Origin: Dinghuibacter silviterrae
Lineage (GTDB): Bacteria > Bacteroidota > Bacteroidia > Chitinophagales > Chitinophagaceae
Length of the DNA: 64,000 bases
NCBI RefSeq assembly: GCF_004366355.1
Contig: NZ_SODV01000002.1
Span: 248,001-312,000, forward strand
Direction: 5' to 3'
Below, piece after piece: positions 13,686 through 23,100 of the stretch. A program made the position numbers and the translations under genes. The notes below the pieces were generated by a model. That model was not told where the DNA came from. It did not search any database and saw only the letters and a program-made list of their open reading frames with translations. How positions within the stretch are numbered: the first letter of the stretch is position 1; each line of letters begins with the position of its first letter.

Positions 13686-14369
13686 ATGCAAAAGTACGCA
13701 GTGATCGTGGCCGGTGGTAGCGGGAAGCGCATGAACAGCGCCTTGCCCAAGCAGTTTATGATGCTCAGGGACAAGCCCGTGTTGTACTATACCCTGCAAA
13801 CCTTCCTGGAGTCCTATCCCGACCTCCAGATCATCCTCGTATTGCCCCTCGAATACATCGACCTCGGCAAGGAGATCATCGACGGTTATTTCGATTCCTC
13901 CCGGATCCGCATCGTCACGGGCGGGGACAGCCGCTTTCATTCCGTCAAAAACGGCCTGGCGCTGATCGAGGACGAATCCATCATCTTTGTCCACGATGGG
14001 GTCCGCTGCCTGGTCACCCCCCAGCTCATCCACCGCTGTTATATGCAGGCCCTGGAAACCGGAAGCGCCATCCCCACGTTGATTTCCAAGGACAGCGTCC
14101 GGGTGGAGACCGAAGAAGGCAACGAGCCCATCGACCGGAACAAGGTCCACCTCGTCCAGACACCACAGACGTTTCATTCGAAACTGCTGTTGCCTGCATT
14201 TCAGATCGACTTTAAGGAACGCTTTACCGATGAAGCCACCGTGGTGGAGGCGTTTGGGCTGAAGGTAAGCCTGGTCGAAGGCGAGGAGACCAATATCAAG
14301 CTGACGCGGCCGGTGGATATGTTCCTGGCGGAGCGGATCCTTGAAGAGCGCGCTACGGCTGTCGTTTAA
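13686..14369 (+). CDS. ispD: 2-C-methyl-D-erythritol 4-phosphate cytidylyltransferase
   Basis: 227 residues, normal for IspD. It transfers CMP from CTP to methylerythritol phosphate in the non-mevalonate isoprenoid pathway. The CTP-binding loop VIVAGGSGKRMNSALPKQF (6-24, with Arg15 and Lys22 positions conserved), VHDGVRCLV, KDSVRVE, QTPQTFHSKLL and the C-terminal TDEATVVEAFG are all recognisable. It follows rfaE1 by 18 bases on the same strand and converges with the FemAB-like gene four bases downstream. Confidence 0.96.
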   Translation: MQKYAVIVAGGSGKRMNSALPKQFMMLRDKPVLYYTLQTFLESYPDLQIILVLPLEYIDLGKEIIDGYFDSSRIRIVTGGDSRFHSVKNGLALIEDESIIFVHDGVRCLVTPQLIHRCYMQALETGSAIPTLISKDSVRVETEEGNEPIDRNKVHLVQTPQTFHSKLLLPAFQIDFKERFTDEATVVEAFGLKVSLVEGEETNIKLTRPVDMFLAERILEERATAVV

Positions 14370-14373
14370 AGGG

Positions 14374-15288
14374 TCACCTTTTAAGCCATCGCAGCGGCGC
14401 CGGCAGCCGGTTTAATTTTATCGCCGCATAAGGTTGCTCATAAGACCCGAATGACCGGTAAAATTGCGCCAGCGACGGTATGTCCGACCCCTCGAAGTCA
14501 AACGTCAGCCCCGATCCCGCATACTCCCTGATGAATTGATCCAACAACAGGTGCGACGCCCCGTTATCCCTGCCGTCGGGGTGATTGCCACCGATGAGGT
14601 AGTAGGCTTTGGCGTGGGAGAATAAAAACACACCCGATGCCAGGAGCTTCCCTCGCTCGTCTGTAATCCCGCGGGTGACCGCCATGCGGTCTTCGCTTAG
14701 TTTTTCGTAGAGCTGCCCGAACCGGGCGTAGTGTATCGGTTTTAACCCTGTGTGCCCGTTCAACTGTTCTCTGGCCAGCGCCAACACGGTTGGCAAGGTG
14801 GTGTCCTTTGTATAGACCAGCCCGGCGTCTTCCGCCTTTTTTAGGTTCCGCCTCAGGTTCTTATTGTACGCCGCGCTCAGCTCGGCGTATGACGCACGCA
14901 ACGGCAACAGGAAGTTGGCCCTGGGATAAAGGGGGAATCCGGTATCCGGCAGAAGGTTTTCTGCGTTCAGCGAAAATTCCCAAAAACGGAACTTGCCCGG
15001 GATCGCCTCCAGAAATGCCCTTAGCGTCTCGCTGGTCACCGGCTCTTGTTGGAAAACGCCGCCTTCGGCGCTCAGGTAGGGTTGATAGAGGTAGGTAATG
15101 CCCCACTTCCGGTTCCACGTCAGTGGCATGACCGCTTCATAATCGCCCAGGACCAAACCGTCCCAATGGGCACTCATGTGGTCCAGGTAAGAAGCGTACA
15201 CATACACAGAACCGTTGGAAGCCTCGGCGACGCAACGGTCCCATTTACGCCGGTCTATGTCTTCGTATGCAAAATAATGTACTGCCAC
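14374..15288 (-). CDS. FemAB/GNAT-like acyltransferase, hypothetical
   Basis: 304 residues from a GTG start (15288); no nearby ATG is in frame. The layout resembles tandem GNAT-fold FemAB-type proteins: a central YNKNLRRNLKKAEDAGLVY-like basic helix (near 140-158), the stretch GKLLASGVFLFSHAKAYYLIGG, and the C-terminal FDFEGSDIPSLAQFYRSFG. Family members transfer aminoacyl or acyl groups to cell-wall or lipid-linked sugars; the donor and acceptor here are unknown. It is the last gene of a minus-strand unit with a sugar-phosphate transferase and an oxidoreductase, which points to surface polysaccharide or glycolipid modification. Confidence 0.65.
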   Translation of the reverse strand: MAVHYFAYEDIDRRKWDRCVAEASNGSVYVYASYLDHMSAHWDGLVLGDYEAVMPLTWNRKWGITYLYQPYLSAEGGVFQQEPVTSETLRAFLEAIPGKFRFWEFSLNAENLLPDTGFPLYPRANFLLPLRASYAELSAAYNKNLRRNLKKAEDAGLVYTKDTTLPTVLALAREQLNGHTGLKPIHYARFGQLYEKLSEDRMAVTRGITDERGKLLASGVFLFSHAKAYYLIGGNHPDGRDNGASHLLLDQFIREYAGSGLTFDFEGSDIPSLAQFYRSFGSYEQPYAAIKLNRLPAPLRWLKR

Positions 15289-15326
15289 GAGGTGTTAAGG
15301 TTAGTCTTTTATCTTTCACTTGCCTT

Positions 15327-15956
15327 TCATTTGCCTTTCCGGCCCAGCACCACCTGCACAGATTGTACCAAAATCCTCAGATCCAGTGCAATGGAACGGT
15401 TTTCCAAATAATACTGGTCGTGCCTTTGCCGGTCGATCATTTCCTCCACGGAGGAAGCATACCCAAAACGGACAATCCCCATCGACGTCAACCCCGGTTT
15501 GAGCTCCAGCAAACGTCCGTAGTTCGGTGCATGGTCCATGATCCGGTCTATATAATACTGTCTTTCCGGCCGGGGGCCCACCATCGCCATATCTCCCTTC
15601 AACACATTCCACAACTGCGGCAATTCGTCCAGCCGCCACTTCCGCAAGACGTTTCCGATTTTTGTGGTTCGAGGGTCATCCTTTTTCGCCAGCGCAGGAC
15701 CGTTTTGTTCCGCGTCCAACCGCATCGAACGGAATTTAAAAATGGTAAAGGGTTTCCCCCCTTGACCCACGCGTACTTGCTTGTACAACACAGGTCCTTT
15801 GTCGCTTAGTTTGATCAACAATGCCACCACCAACATGATGGGGGCTGCAAGGATGAGTCCTAGCGAGGCCATAAACAGGTCGAGAAAACGGGTGCCTTGT
15901 GGTCCTTTCGGCTTTAAAATGGGGGCTTTTACGACCCCTAGTGCAAAGGTCTTCAT
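15327..15956 (-). CDS. Bacterial sugar transferase (undecaprenyl-phosphate sugar-phosphate transferase)
   Basis: 209 residues, the compact monotopic form of the family. A re-entrant hydrophobic segment (about residues 23-47, FLDLFMASLGLILAAPIMLV) precedes the conserved cytosolic core: KFRSMRLDA, the catalytic Asp-Glu pair in LRKWRLDELPQLWNVLKGD, then GPRPE and KPGLTSMG. Members move a sugar-1-phosphate from a nucleotide sugar to undecaprenyl phosphate, the first step in exopolysaccharide, O-antigen or glycoprotein glycan assembly. The sugar is not predictable. It sits 38 bases after the oxidoreductase gene and 38 bases before the FemAB-like gene on the same strand. Confidence 0.92.
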   Translation of the reverse strand: MKTFALGVVKAPILKPKGPQGTRFLDLFMASLGLILAAPIMLVVALLIKLSDKGPVLYKQVRVGQGGKPFTIFKFRSMRLDAEQNGPALAKKDDPRTTKIGNVLRKWRLDELPQLWNVLKGDMAMVGPRPERQYYIDRIMDHAPNYGRLLELKPGLTSMGIVRFGYASSVEEMIDRQRHDQYYLENRSIALDLRILVQSVQVVLGRKGK

Positions 15957-15994
15957 AGCATTGGATTCCCCATAAAAATAAGCATTAATTGCTA

Positions 15995-16969
15995 TTATAC
16001 AACGGGTTGATTCCGTTGTATCTTTTGTAGTATTTGGTGGGCCACCTCCATGGAGCGGTATCCGTCCATTTCGTCCACCTGGGTCGGCCTTTGCTGCTCG
16101 ATTGACTCTATAAATGACTGTAATTCAAGTTTTAACGCGTTTTCCTCGGGTACTTTTGGGTGTATGATCGCGATGGTCTTTTTCCCATTGTTCGTCTCGA
16201 TGTCAAAGCTGAACTGCCCCTGGACCTGTTCCGTCTGCATCTTGATGATCTCCGTCTTTTTCTCCAGGAAATCAATCGAGATGTACGCCTCCCTTTGGAT
16301 GATCCGCATTTTCCGCATCCGTTTCATGCTGATCCGGCTGCTCGTCAGGTTCGCCACGCACCCGTTGTGAAACTCGATCCGCACGTTCGCGATGTCCGGT
16401 GTATCCGTCATCACCGCCACCCCATTCGCACTGATCGACCGCACGTCGCTTTTGACCAGGTGCAGGATGATGTCGATGTCATGGATCATCAGGTCCAGGA
16501 TCACGCTCACCTCCGTCCCCCGCGGGTTAAACTGTGCCAGGCGGTGGACCTCGATAAACATCGGGTTCAGGGCCGTTTCATTTAATGCCAGCAACGCCGG
16601 GTTAAATCGCTCGATATGCCCCACCTGGAGCTTTATACCTGCTTCCTTCACCAGCTTGACGATCTCCTTCGCCTCCGCCATCGTGTTCGCCAGCGGCTTT
16701 TCCACGAAAACGTGCTTCCCCTTCCGGATCGCCGCGGCGCAAAGCTCGAAATGATAAGGGGTAGGGGAGACGATGTCTACCGCGTCCACGGCTTTGAGCA
16801 AGTCATCCGGGTTTTTGTAGCGTGTCAAACCATAGTTTTCTTCCACTTCCTTCGCCGTCGTGTCGCTCGGGTCGTAGAAGCCTACCAATTGGACGTTCTG
16901 CATTTCCCGCCAGTTGTTCAGGTGGAATTTACCCAGGTGGCCTACGCCGAAAACCCCTACTTTAATCAT
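15995..16969 (-). CDS. Gfo/Idh/MocA-family NAD(P)-dependent oxidoreductase
   Basis: 324 residues. The N-terminal Rossmann fold opens with GVFGVGHLGKFHLNNW (residues 5-20). EKPLANTMAEAKEIVKL around 95-110 carries the conserved Lys of the EKP motif. The remainder is the GFO_IDH_MocA C-terminal alpha/beta domain. Family members oxidise, reduce or isomerise free or nucleotide-linked sugars. Being first in a unit with a sugar-phosphate transferase suggests preparation of a nucleotide sugar such as a 3-keto intermediate; that is inference. The start ATG at 16969 leaves a 121-base divergent gap to tRNA-Asp. Confidence 0.9.
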   Translation of the reverse strand: MIKVGVFGVGHLGKFHLNNWREMQNVQLVGFYDPSDTTAKEVEENYGLTRYKNPDDLLKAVDAVDIVSPTPYHFELCAAAIRKGKHVFVEKPLANTMAEAKEIVKLVKEAGIKLQVGHIERFNPALLALNETALNPMFIEVHRLAQFNPRGTEVSVILDLMIHDIDIILHLVKSDVRSISANGVAVMTDTPDIANVRIEFHNGCVANLTSSRISMKRMRKMRIIQREAYISIDFLEKKTEIIKMQTEQVQGQFSFDIETNNGKKTIAIIHPKVPEENALKLELQSFIESIEQQRPTQVDEMDGYRSMEVAHQILQKIQRNQPVV

Positions 16970-17043
16970 TATTAGCCTTTTAGCGATGATTTTGCGGTGT
17001 AAAGGTAAGGGCGTGTTTTTGTAAAAAAATCGTGTGTTTTTTT

Positions 17044-17072
17044 TTGTTCGCTTGCTTTTCCCCTTATCTTTG
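17044..17072 (+). promoter_or_regulatory. Promoter for tRNA-Asp
   Basis: TTG at 17044-17046 and TATCTTTG at 17065-17072, 18 bases apart, match the Bacteroidota vegetative promoter. The -7 element lies 18 bases before the mature tRNA, so the 5' leader would be about 10 nt. Confidence 0.7.
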
Positions 17073-17090
17073 CACTCCCAACAACGGAAC

Positions 17091-17164
17091 GGATCGGTAG
17101 TTCAGTTGGTTAGAATGCCGCCCTGTCACGGCGGAGGTCGCGGGTTCGAGTCCCGTCCGGTCCG
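17091..17164 (+). tRNA. tRNA-Asp (GTC)
   Basis: 74 nt. The acceptor stem GGATCGG pairs with CCGGTCC (one G-U), discriminator G at 17164. The anticodon stem CCGCC/GGCGG encloses loop CTGTCAC with anticodon GTC at 17125-17127. The T-arm GCGGGTTCGAGTCCCGT carries the TTCGA loop. The 3' CCA is not encoded, so it must be added by a nucleotidyltransferase. Confidence 0.97.
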
Positions 17165-17176
17165 CAAGAAATGTCT

Positions 17177-17208
17177 AAAACCCGCGCTAGTCGCGGGTTT
17201 TCTTTTTT
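17177..17208 (+). terminator. Terminator of tRNA-Asp, shared with the converging phosphodiesterase gene
   Basis: A perfect 10-bp stem AAAACCCGCG/CGCGGGTTTT (17177-17186 with 17192-17201), loop CTAGT, then C and six T on the plus strand. The loop contains the complement of the stop codon of the converging gene (17187-17189). On the minus strand the stem is symmetric but the tail is poor in T, so it probably works best for the tRNA. Confidence 0.85.
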
Positions 17209-18017
17209 ATTGAGCCACCTCTTCCCAAAAGAAACGCTACCAGATCCGCGGGATGGTCGGTTTGCAATCCCTGCACGCCCATGTCGATCGCTTTATGCCA
17301 CTTGGCAGCGTCTTCATCCGCGCTCTGAACATCCAACCAGACTACCGCACCGTGTTTGTTCACCGCCCGCAACAGCACGGGATCGGAAACATTATCCAAA
17401 ACCTCTACGGGTGTCGACCGGAAAAAGGAATCCACCTGTTGTTCTGTTTGGCATTCATCGGGCAAGCTTGCCATCAATGGCATGTCTGGGGCAATCCTTC
17501 TCCAATCTTCGTATTGCCCGGGTTTGTTGAGGTAGACGACCACCTGCTTTTCCATGCCCGCCTGCCGGATCTGCTTCCAGGTTTCCGCTACGTCCGCAAC
17601 TTTGAAATCCAGGTAGATGTTTATGCGCCCTTTACAGCGGTTCAACACCTCCTTGAACTCGGGAACGCGGTAAATCGTCTTGTCGGCTGTATCCGGCGAA
17701 TACAGTGTCAATTGGCGGATCTGCGCAAGCGTAAGGTCGCTTACGTTACCGGCATGGCTGTGTGTCATGCGGTCGAGGGTCGCATCGTGACTGAGCACAA
17801 GCTTCCCGTCCAGGCTTGTCCGCAGGTCTATTTCAACATAGTCGGCCCCAACGCCGATGGCTCCATCTACTGCGGCCACGGAATTTTCCGGTAGTCGCAG
17901 GTGATAACCACGATGCGAGATCACGACCAGGGTATGAGCGGACTTTGGCAGCGGACGAGGCGCGGGCTGGGCACAAACCGCGGCCAAAAACGCGGCGTAT
18001 AAAAATGGTTTCAACAT
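17187..18017 (-). CDS. Glycerophosphodiester phosphodiesterase, secreted
   Basis: 276 residues from ATG 18017; the longer frame to 18143 would begin inside the preceding gene, and 18017 starts exactly at a signal peptide (MLKPFLYAAFLAAVCAQ). GDPD-family active-site features are intact: HRG at 35-37, PENS at 43-46, EIDLR at 62-66 (Glu62, Asp64) and HDATLDR at 77-83. The enzyme hydrolyses glycerophosphodiesters to glycerol-3-phosphate and an alcohol. Family members also attack polyglycerophosphate teichoic acid; which substrate applies here is unknown. It is the last gene of the minus-strand amino-sugar unit, one base after the phosphatase-like gene. Confidence 0.93.
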   Translation of the reverse strand: MLKPFLYAAFLAAVCAQPAPRPLPKSAHTLVVISHRGYHLRLPENSVAAVDGAIGVGADYVEIDLRTSLDGKLVLSHDATLDRMTHSHAGNVSDLTLAQIRQLTLYSPDTADKTIYRVPEFKEVLNRCKGRINIYLDFKVADVAETWKQIRQAGMEKQVVVYLNKPGQYEDWRRIAPDMPLMASLPDECQTEQQVDSFFRSTPVEVLDNVSDPVLLRAVNKHGAVVWLDVQSADEDAAKWHKAIDMGVQGLQTDHPADLVAFLLGRGGSIKKKTRD

Positions 18018-18018
18018 G

Positions 18019-19077
18019 CTATTTATATACACTTTCAATAGGTGGAAGCACTTTTTGCGGCGGCGTGTACCGGATACCCAGCAACGCGGCGATGGTGGCG
18101 GCGACTTGTCCCTGGTAGAGCTGTTCGGGACGGGAAACCTCACCTAAGGGCGCGGAATCGGGTCCCATGGCGGCGATCCAAATATTGCCGGAACCGGCTA
18201 TCTTGTCTCCATGATCCGTCCACTCCTTTGTCCCGGCTCCACCACGCCCATGATCGCAGAAGGCGATCAGCGTGGTCTTGCCCCGGTATTGCGGCATCGA
18301 CTGCACGGTAGCCCAAAAGTCTGCGATCATCGCGTCTTCCGCGTGCACTACGCTGATATACTGGTCGTATGACCCCATGTGTGCATAGGCATCGGTCTCC
18401 CCAAGGGCGACATATAATATCCGTGGATGATGGCTTAGGAGATACTCCCGGGCGGCAAAATACGTCAGGAGATCGGGCCGTTCGCCGGTAGGCTCCGCCG
18501 TGAGCCTTTCCATCCGGTTGAGTAGCGGAGACTCGGTCGTATCTGTGTCCGAGTTGACATACAACCCGTTTCGCCATTTGTCGAGGATATAGGGGAAGAG
18601 GTCGGACGTTGAAAATACAGCGACCTTCCCCTTGAACGCCGGATGGCTATCGATCACCTCCAGCACATTGGTATTCTTGTCTATGACCAGGGCGTTCGAT
18701 TTGATTGCAGAATCGGGATTACCCGTGATGACCTCACTAAAACCGGCATAGGTGATCTTGTAGGGATTGGCAACGTCAACGTCGTTGCCCAGGTTGCGGT
18801 TGCCATAGAGCTGACCGCGCAGGGCTATGGTATCCCAGAAGAACGGCATCAGTCGCCTGCGTCTTTCCGCCGGCGATGTCGCCCAATAGTCCTTTCGCAT
18901 TTGTTTCCGTTCCTGGGTAAAGGCGCGGTCCTCCATCAACACCGAGTCGACACCACCGAATATCTCCTGCCAGCGCATGCCATCCATAGCAAAAAGAATG
19001 ATATTTTCTGTTTTTTGCGCTCTCCCGGGTATAACCAGCAGGCAGAAAACCGCCAAGTAGAAAAGCTTTTTAGTCAT
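18019..19077 (-). CDS. Alkaline-phosphatase-superfamily phosphatase/phosphodiesterase, secreted
   Basis: 352 residues with a signal peptide (MTKKLFYLAVFCLLVIPGRA). The fold signature is ENIILFAMDGMRWQEIFGG near residue 24 (first metal Asp), a likely nucleophile Thr/Ser in the stretch KITYAGFSEVITG near 108-120, TDAYAHMG, and the metal-binding FCDHGRGGAGTKEWTDHG near residue 272. This resembles type I phosphodiesterase/phosphoglyceromutase relatives rather than PhoA. The substrate is unknown; the partner glycerophosphodiesterase suggests phosphate ester or diester removal from a polymer. Its start overlaps the end of the NagX-like gene by 4 bases (ATGA), so the two are translationally coupled. 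Confidence 0.82.
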   Translation of the reverse strand: MTKKLFYLAVFCLLVIPGRAQKTENIILFAMDGMRWQEIFGGVDSVLMEDRAFTQERKQMRKDYWATSPAERRRRLMPFFWDTIALRGQLYGNRNLGNDVDVANPYKITYAGFSEVITGNPDSAIKSNALVIDKNTNVLEVIDSHPAFKGKVAVFSTSDLFPYILDKWRNGLYVNSDTDTTESPLLNRMERLTAEPTGERPDLLTYFAAREYLLSHHPRILYVALGETDAYAHMGSYDQYISVVHAEDAMIADFWATVQSMPQYRGKTTLIAFCDHGRGGAGTKEWTDHGDKIAGSGNIWIAAMGPDSAPLGEVSRPEQLYQGQVAATIAALLGIRYTPPQKVLPPIESVYK

Positions 19078-20168
19078 AATTTGATGAATATTTTTTTTCT
19101 ATACAGCCACCAGGCTGGAATGTAATTGACTCCGACGAACAATACCGCATAGAGCAGGCTGGCAAGCCGCGGATCGGCGCCGGCCCGGAACAGACCGCTC
19201 ACGAACCAATCGTTGAGCGGCCGGCCAGCGAAGGACGTCTCATAGAAAAGTATCGCCCATACATCGGCTAGGAAATAAATAGCAATGGCGTTGGCGCCGA
19301 AAACGATACCCGGCTTTGTCCAGGCAGTCCTTCCTCTGATATCGACCAGGAAATAGAAGGCACCCAGCAGCAACGATGCAAAACCGGAAGTCACGAGGAC
19401 AAAGCTGCTGGTCCAAAGGTTTTCGTTCACCGGGAAGACCAGTCCCCAGAGATAACCGGCGATGGCCGTAAACGTCCCTGCCGTCATAAGGTAGTTGACC
19501 TTCTCGCCGGCGGGTATATCGGTGAGCAGCAGCCGGCCCGCGAGCATCCCCGTAATACAGGAGCAGAGTGCAGTGATGGTGCTGAGGATGCTTTCCGGGT
19601 CCCACGACCCTCGCCACATCGTTCCGGGCAAGAAACGGCTGTCGAACCAGGCCACCAGGTTGACCCCGGGTTCGAGCATGACCCTGCCCTGCCCCGGGGT
19701 GGGGATACAGGTCAGCGCCAGCCAGTACATGACGAGCAAAACGCCGGCGATCCATGCCTGTTGCTTCCAGTTGCTGTTCAGGTACAGGAAGGCCGATAGG
19801 AAAAAGACGATGGAAATACGCTGAAGGGTGCCCGTCCAGCGGATATGGTGGACATCGAATGCCGGCATGAGGTTGAGGATCATTCCTACCGCATAGATCT
19901 TCAGCGCACGGAAGAATATCTTCCGGTACAATTCGCCGCGGCCTATACCGGCTCCCAACCGCTTTGAATAGGCAAGGGTAATAGAAACGCCAACGAAAAA
20001 CAGGAAATACGGAGCCACCTGGTCGGTAAGGGATAAACCATTCCACTCGGTGTGGCGCAGGGTGAAATAAACGGCGTTCTCGCTGCCGGGATAGTTTACG
20101 AGGATCATCGCCGCAATGGTGAAACCCCGAAGCGCGTCGAGCGATAAAAGGCGTTTTGTCATCGTCAT
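19074..20168 (-). CDS. NagX-like membrane acyltransferase (DUF5009, heparan-alpha-glucosaminide N-acetyltransferase family)
   Basis: 364 residues with about ten membrane segments. It opens with the family hallmark RLLSLDALRGFTIAAMILVN, followed by a segment with PYFLFFVGVSITLAYSKR. The human relative HGSNAT moves acetyl groups from cytosolic acetyl-CoA across the membrane to terminal glucosamine, and bacterial NagX genes sit in GlcNAc-utilisation loci. A role in re-acetylating or modifying glucosamine in the periplasm is therefore plausible but unproven. Its start overlaps the GH20 fusion stop by 4 bases; a second ATG at 20162 is possible. Confidence 0.85.
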   Translation of the reverse strand: MTMTKRLLSLDALRGFTIAAMILVNYPGSENAVYFTLRHTEWNGLSLTDQVAPYFLFFVGVSITLAYSKRLGAGIGRGELYRKIFFRALKIYAVGMILNLMPAFDVHHIRWTGTLQRISIVFFLSAFLYLNSNWKQQAWIAGVLLVMYWLALTCIPTPGQGRVMLEPGVNLVAWFDSRFLPGTMWRGSWDPESILSTITALCSCITGMLAGRLLLTDIPAGEKVNYLMTAGTFTAIAGYLWGLVFPVNENLWTSSFVLVTSGFASLLLGAFYFLVDIRGRTAWTKPGIVFGANAIAIYFLADVWAILFYETSFAGRPLNDWFVSGLFRAGADPRLASLLYAVLFVGVNYIPAWWLYRKKIFIKL

Positions 20169-23100
20169 GGGTTGTTATTTTGGCTAAGCCATCGCTCCAT
20201 CCAATAAGGCAGCAACCAGATGTCGCCGGCGCTGTATTCGAGTTCGCCCTTTCCGCCGCCATCCAGCCGGAAACGGTTTTCGTTGTGGCGCGAGACCGGC
20301 AGCTCATCTGGGGGCAACACCTCCCGGGTAGTCTGCTCCCGAAAATTCGGCGGGAGGAATTCAAGGTCGCGCCGCCCGCTGTTGACGACCTTCCAGTCCC
20401 TGAGATCCAGGGGATATCGTTGAAGATACCAGGCCGCCGAGTCTATATCCCTCCCCGCCATAATATCCCAAAGTCCCTCTTTTTCGGGTCGTTCCATCTT
20501 CCAGTGATCCAGGATCGCCCCACGGAATGCCGCCCGCAGGCTGTCATTCAAGGCGTAGCGGTAAAGCCCCCAGTAGCCGAGGAAATACATTTCATCATCG
20601 GAATGATTCCAGTGATCGGACACCATGCGGTCGAGGGCGCTGGCGTCGGCTGGAGCAGGCCCGATCTCCGCGCAAGGCCGCAGGGTATTTTCGAGGTATC
20701 CGTACCGGTAAAGCAATTCCAAAGCTTTCTCTTTGTATATGGGCTTACCCGTAAAATGATAGGCCGTTTGGAGCATCGAGACGATATTGGAAGATTCGAG
20801 TTTCCGGTCGCCTACGACCTTGGCATGTGCGTTGACATATTCGGGATTCCAATGCCCCCATGTGGTGGGCTGTCCATTCCAGTCTACGAGACAGAAGTCA
20901 TGATCCACGATATGCTGCATCAGCGCATCCATCAGGTGAATGGCTTTTTGTTTTATCTCCGTGTCGTCGACGAGCTCTGCCAGAACGGCATAGGCGAAAA
21001 TATGGCCGATCGCTTCATCGCTGCTCGTCGTCGACTTCCAGTCCCACGCTGTGTCCGGTGCGGTCCGCCAGGGACTGGACGCTGCGCGGTGGTCGCTGAC
21101 CTCATAGCCATGCCTTTCGAAAGAGCGGGAAGGAAATCCTTGCAGTCCATTTATGGTAAAAAGCCGTTCCATGGCGTTCAGGGATTCGCGGCAATTCTCC
21201 AGGGCCTCTGTGGACCTGGTGGCTGCATAACGGAAACCCTCCGCCGCCAGGTACATTGATGTCCAAAGTCCGTCGTTGTCCGAATCTTCAAGGCTTCCCG
21301 TCGCAGGATCACCGCCGCGGATACCCGAAAGGCTTGCATTGAATCCGTAGCGGATATGCCGTTGCCGGACCTGCCGCTCGTAATAGGAGGCCTTCTGCTC
21401 CAGCGTCATGTCATCAAAATGGAGAACGCTTAGTCCCGTACGGCTAAGCAACAGGATGGAATTACCGGGACCCGTTGCTATATCCGCGATGCTGTCGTCG
21501 CATAGCCATCGACGTGAGGAATAGTAATCGAAACGGCCGTCGGCCTTCAGACAAAAGGCGCCCTTTACCGAACCGAACCATAACCGGCCGTCAATAGCTT
21601 CTACGGTCGTTAGATCCGTACACGGTAACTTGTCGTGAATGACGCCGCCCTGCCAGTAGCCTTCGTGGGTCCCGATCACCACCCCGTCGTCTGTAAAGGT
21701 GAAACAGGTAAAGCCGTCGCCGGTAAATTTCCTGGTCGCGCTCCGATCCGCCGGATTGAATTCCCAAAGGGCGTGTCGGTCCAGCAACCAGAAACGACGG
21801 CGTCCTGGCTCGTATCGAAGCGCGATAGGCGCCTCGGTAACCTTCCATTCGTATACCAGTTTCCCCCCGTCAAAGTATCGGATGTCGTGTTCGCCGGCGA
21901 CCAACAGCGTTGCCTGCGACCCGGAACAAAATAACCGGGCGCCGGTGATGCCATGCGGGACGGGGTAAGCGCCTGCCCAGGCATTGCTCCGCACCGCCTG
22001 GTCGTCCAGGTATACGAATTGGCCGTCCGTGAGTTCCATATCCTTAATGTCTTTGTCCGCAAGAGGCCGGTAGGAAAGATCCCTCACCAGTTTACCCGGG
22101 TACAACGGCTGGCCGCCGGACGGTGTCAGCAGGCCTTCGGAGGAAAGTACCTTGATTACGCCATTCCTGTCGCAGCGCACCTTCCAAAAGTCTGTGCTGT
22201 CCAAGGGATATTGTACGGAAAAGGCCTGCAAAAAAGCTGCATCGGTAAAAGCAGTGGCGCCGGGTTCGCCCGCGGCCGAACCAGGCTCACCCGCGGCCCG
22301 GGCAATAAGCCTGGCCACCGGTTCCACGACCTGAAGCTCGCACCGTCCACCCTGCTGCCTGGCGAGACGCACCACTTGCATGGCCTCGCCCGTGTCCATT
22401 TTCCCCCCGGCCTCGATACAGGATACTGCCTCCAGCCCCACCGAGGCGAGCGACGCCAGGTGGGCCGAAAGCGAGGCGGCTTCCTCTAATACGGGTGACC
22501 CACGCAATATCCGGCGGAAAGCCGTGTCATTGTCTCTCCAAATCGTAAGTTGCCGCTTGATAACAGCGGCGTTCCCACCTTGCAAAAATTCATCCACCTG
22601 TTTCGTAAAAGCCCGCGGCAGCGGTTGATCCGGCGCCGCGACATCGGCCAGCTTGGTAAGCGGAGAAAATACGGTATACATAGTATCTCCCTCATTACGA
22701 TCATAGATCTTGAGCGGTTCGAGGACGTCCACCAGGGTCTGAAGGGGTTGAATATCGTCTCCGCCGGACAATTGACGCAACAGCGGCTCCCTATAACTCT
22801 TATGCCGTAGTCCCAACGCCTCCAGTTCCCGGCTGACGTCATCGAGCCGGCGATACATATCGTCGACGTCGCGTACCGAAGCGGGCGACCAAAGCCGCTC
22901 CGCGATAGCCGCCGTCCTCGGCCAGATGCGGCTATCCATGGTTGTAGGGTTGACAAGCTCGCCCCACATGGTCGCCTCGCCCCCGAGCACCAGGCGGCGC
23001 TCAGCCTGGCTGAGCCGCACGCTGTCGGGCAGGGGGTCGTTGAGGTAGTGATAGGAGGCCGGTTGGATCAAATCGATGTAATATCCATAACTCAAAATGG

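Noticed and set aside
14367-14381. Small inverted repeat between ispD and the FemAB-like gene as a bidirectional terminator
   Set aside because: The stem is about five clean base pairs made largely of the two stop codons and neighbouring A/T; too weak to call.
18018-18143. 42-residue N-terminal extension of the glycerophosphodiesterase
   Set aside because: It lies inside the upstream phosphatase-like gene and lacks a signal; the internal ATG begins a clear signal peptide.
20156-21259. 367-codon plus-strand frame over the GH20 fusion gene
   Set aside because: Antisense shadow of an intact 4.1-kb gene; no signal, domain or promoter support.
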